A stretch of 64,000 nt of DNA from CAIVPM01 sp964615145 (GTDB taxonomy: Bacteria > Bacteroidota > Bacteroidia > Chitinophagales > Chitinophagaceae), in assembly GCA_964615145.1 (NCBI GenBank), contig CAZTOP010000001.1, positions 76,341 to 140,340 on the forward strand, in the 5' to 3' direction. The translations under genes and the position numbers were made by a program. The notes under the pieces are model-generated. The model was not told the DNA's origin, made no database searches, and saw only the letters and a program-made list of their open reading frames with translations. Below are positions 63,322 through 64,000 of this stretch, piece by piece (position 1 is the stretch's first letter; each line of letters starts with the position of its first letter).

Positions 63322-63338
63322 ATAATAATAAAGTGGAG

Positions 63339-64000
63339 CTATCCCTTTTTAAAAGGATTTAAGTTTTTTAAAATATTTTTTCCTGCTTCTTCTACTTTTT
63401 GTTTGGGGTCGGTTTTGGTGCTATCGCCTGTTTTGAAAATTTGCTTAATCGCTTCTTCTTTTGCATCTTTTATTAACTGGTCTTTTACAGCTTTAGCAGT
63501 GTCTTTTATGGTAGTTACAGCATTGTTTACAGCAGATGTTACAGCTGCTTTGGTGCTATCAATTTTATGTTGAACAAAATCGGTTGCTTGTTGTTTTAAA
63601 TCTTGTGCAAGCGATGTGGCAGTTTGTTTTAAATCTGTTTTAATGGTTGGAGATTTTACAGTGCCACCAATTTTTAATTGTACATTAATAATGTCTGAAA
63701 CCTTAATAGGTAAGCCTTTTGCAGTAGCTTGGGCTGTTAAATTATTAATTAAATTATTGCCATTTGTGCCCATCATAGCCCTTGGTACTTTCATATTAAT
63801 GGTGTAATCCATATCTTGAGTTAGGCTATGTGAGCCACCAATTTCCATATCAATATCACTTACTTTAGTGCTAAATGGTTTTACAAATACTTTACCATTT
63901 GTAAACTCGAAAAATGTTTTAATATCCTTTGTAGAAATATTCTGTAATTGTTGCACACTAAGGGTTTGAGCTATTTTGTTTAATGGTTCAAACTTGCTTA
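63339..64000 (-). CDS. AsmA-family C-terminal domain protein, 5' end cut by window edge
   Basis: About 220 residues are visible, in frame to the right edge. NKIAQTLSVQQLQNISTKDI, FVKPFSTKVSDIDMEIGGSHS and INVQLKIGGTVKSPTIKTDL are the AsmA-like C-terminal pattern, seen in proteins thought to carry lipids between membranes. The tail is a charged, alanine-rich helix (TTIKDTAKAVKDQLIKDA). The N-terminus is beyond the window. Confidence 0.85.
   Translation of the reverse strand, partial: SKFEPLNKIAQTLSVQQLQNISTKDIKTFFEFTNGKVFVKPFSTKVSDIDMEIGGSHSLTQDMDYTINMKVPRAMMGTNGNNLINNLTAQATAKGLPIKVSDIINVQLKIGGTVKSPTIKTDLKQTATSLAQDLKQQATDFVQHKIDSTKAAVTSAVNNAVTTIKDTAKAVKDQLIKDAKEEAIKQIFKTGDSTKTDPKQKVEEAGKNILKNLNPFKKG

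Noticed and set aside
1..64000. tRNA, rRNA, CRISPR arrays, insertion sequences, prophage or integrase genes
   Set aside because: I looked for cloverleaf arms, regular spaced repeats, transposase or integrase motifs and paired terminal repeats and found none that hold up. A tRNAscan-type and IS search could still find something missed by eye.

Overview
The window looks like chromosome from a Bacteroidota bacterium, probably of the Chitinophagaceae/Sphingobacteriia side (the family is inferred; the phylum is well supported). The DNA is AT-rich. It carries a SusC/SusD pair, a fused SecDF, the bamD-rpoZ-coaBC-DUF4835-DUF4296 block, DUF3822-rsmD, folK-deoxynucleoside kinase and TonB receptors with carboxypeptidase-like N-termini. 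Many starts are preceded by the Bacteroidota -7 element TAnnTTTG rather than by a Shine-Dalgarno sequence. I see no tRNA, rRNA, CRISPR array, insertion sequence, integrase or prophage.

Layout. 1-3.3 kb (minus): penicillin-binding protein 1C (cut by the left edge) behind radA. 3.3-3.7 kb: a non-coding stretch with two stem-loops. 3.7-11.3 kb (plus): SusC, SusD, then DUF1800 and DUF1501. 11.3-16.4 kb (plus): rimP-nusA-infB behind a clear promoter and a leader hairpin. 16.5-22 kb (plus): an OmpA-family protein, then bamD, rpoZ, coaBC, DUF4835 and DUF4296. 22-23.3 kb: the two subunits of a 3-oxoacid CoA-transferase. 23.3-26.1 kb (minus): miaA and lepA. 26.1-28 kb (plus): a MATE transporter and a small outer-membrane protein. 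28.2-31.2 kb (minus): secDF. 31.2-31.9 kb: a long AT-rich gap with a terminator hairpin. 31.9-41 kb: a PDZ aspartic protease, a SprT-like protein, an atpZ/atpI-like pair, a thioredoxin-like protein, an M20 amidohydrolase, a PhnP-like hydrolase, a helix-hairpin-helix protein, an EI24 membrane protein, a GlcD-like oxidase and a thioesterase. 41-45 kb (plus): TonB receptor, repeat protein, membrane protein and winged-helix regulator. 45-54 kb: RNA methyltransferases, fabH, DUF3822, DinB, a BadF/BadG-type kinase, two metallo-beta-lactamase-fold hydrolases, folK and deoxynucleoside kinase. 54-64 kb: a GH13 lipoprotein, NlpC/P60, LptF/G, an FtsE-like ATPase, DUF5686, PaiB, an FtsX-like permease and an AsmA-like protein cut by the right edge.

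Most of the window is core housekeeping and envelope biology: translation (rimP, nusA, infB, lepA, miaA, rsmD, RsmB-like), outer-membrane building and traffic (BamD, LptF/G, SecDF, TonB receptors, OmpA) and coenzyme or nucleotide metabolism (coaBC, folK, deoxynucleoside kinase). The least understood parts are SusCD with DUF1800-DUF1501, the 41-45 kb receptor-regulator cluster and the non-coding islands at 3.4, 31.7 and 57.9 kb.

Three genome-style patterns recur. Several -7 elements end 4-9 bases before the start codon, which predicts leaderless mRNAs. Four convergent gene pairs share a four-base stop overlap. Short simple repeats sit directly before some start codons. I found no convincing new defence or mobile system; the best leads are the sequence-level oddities in the findings.
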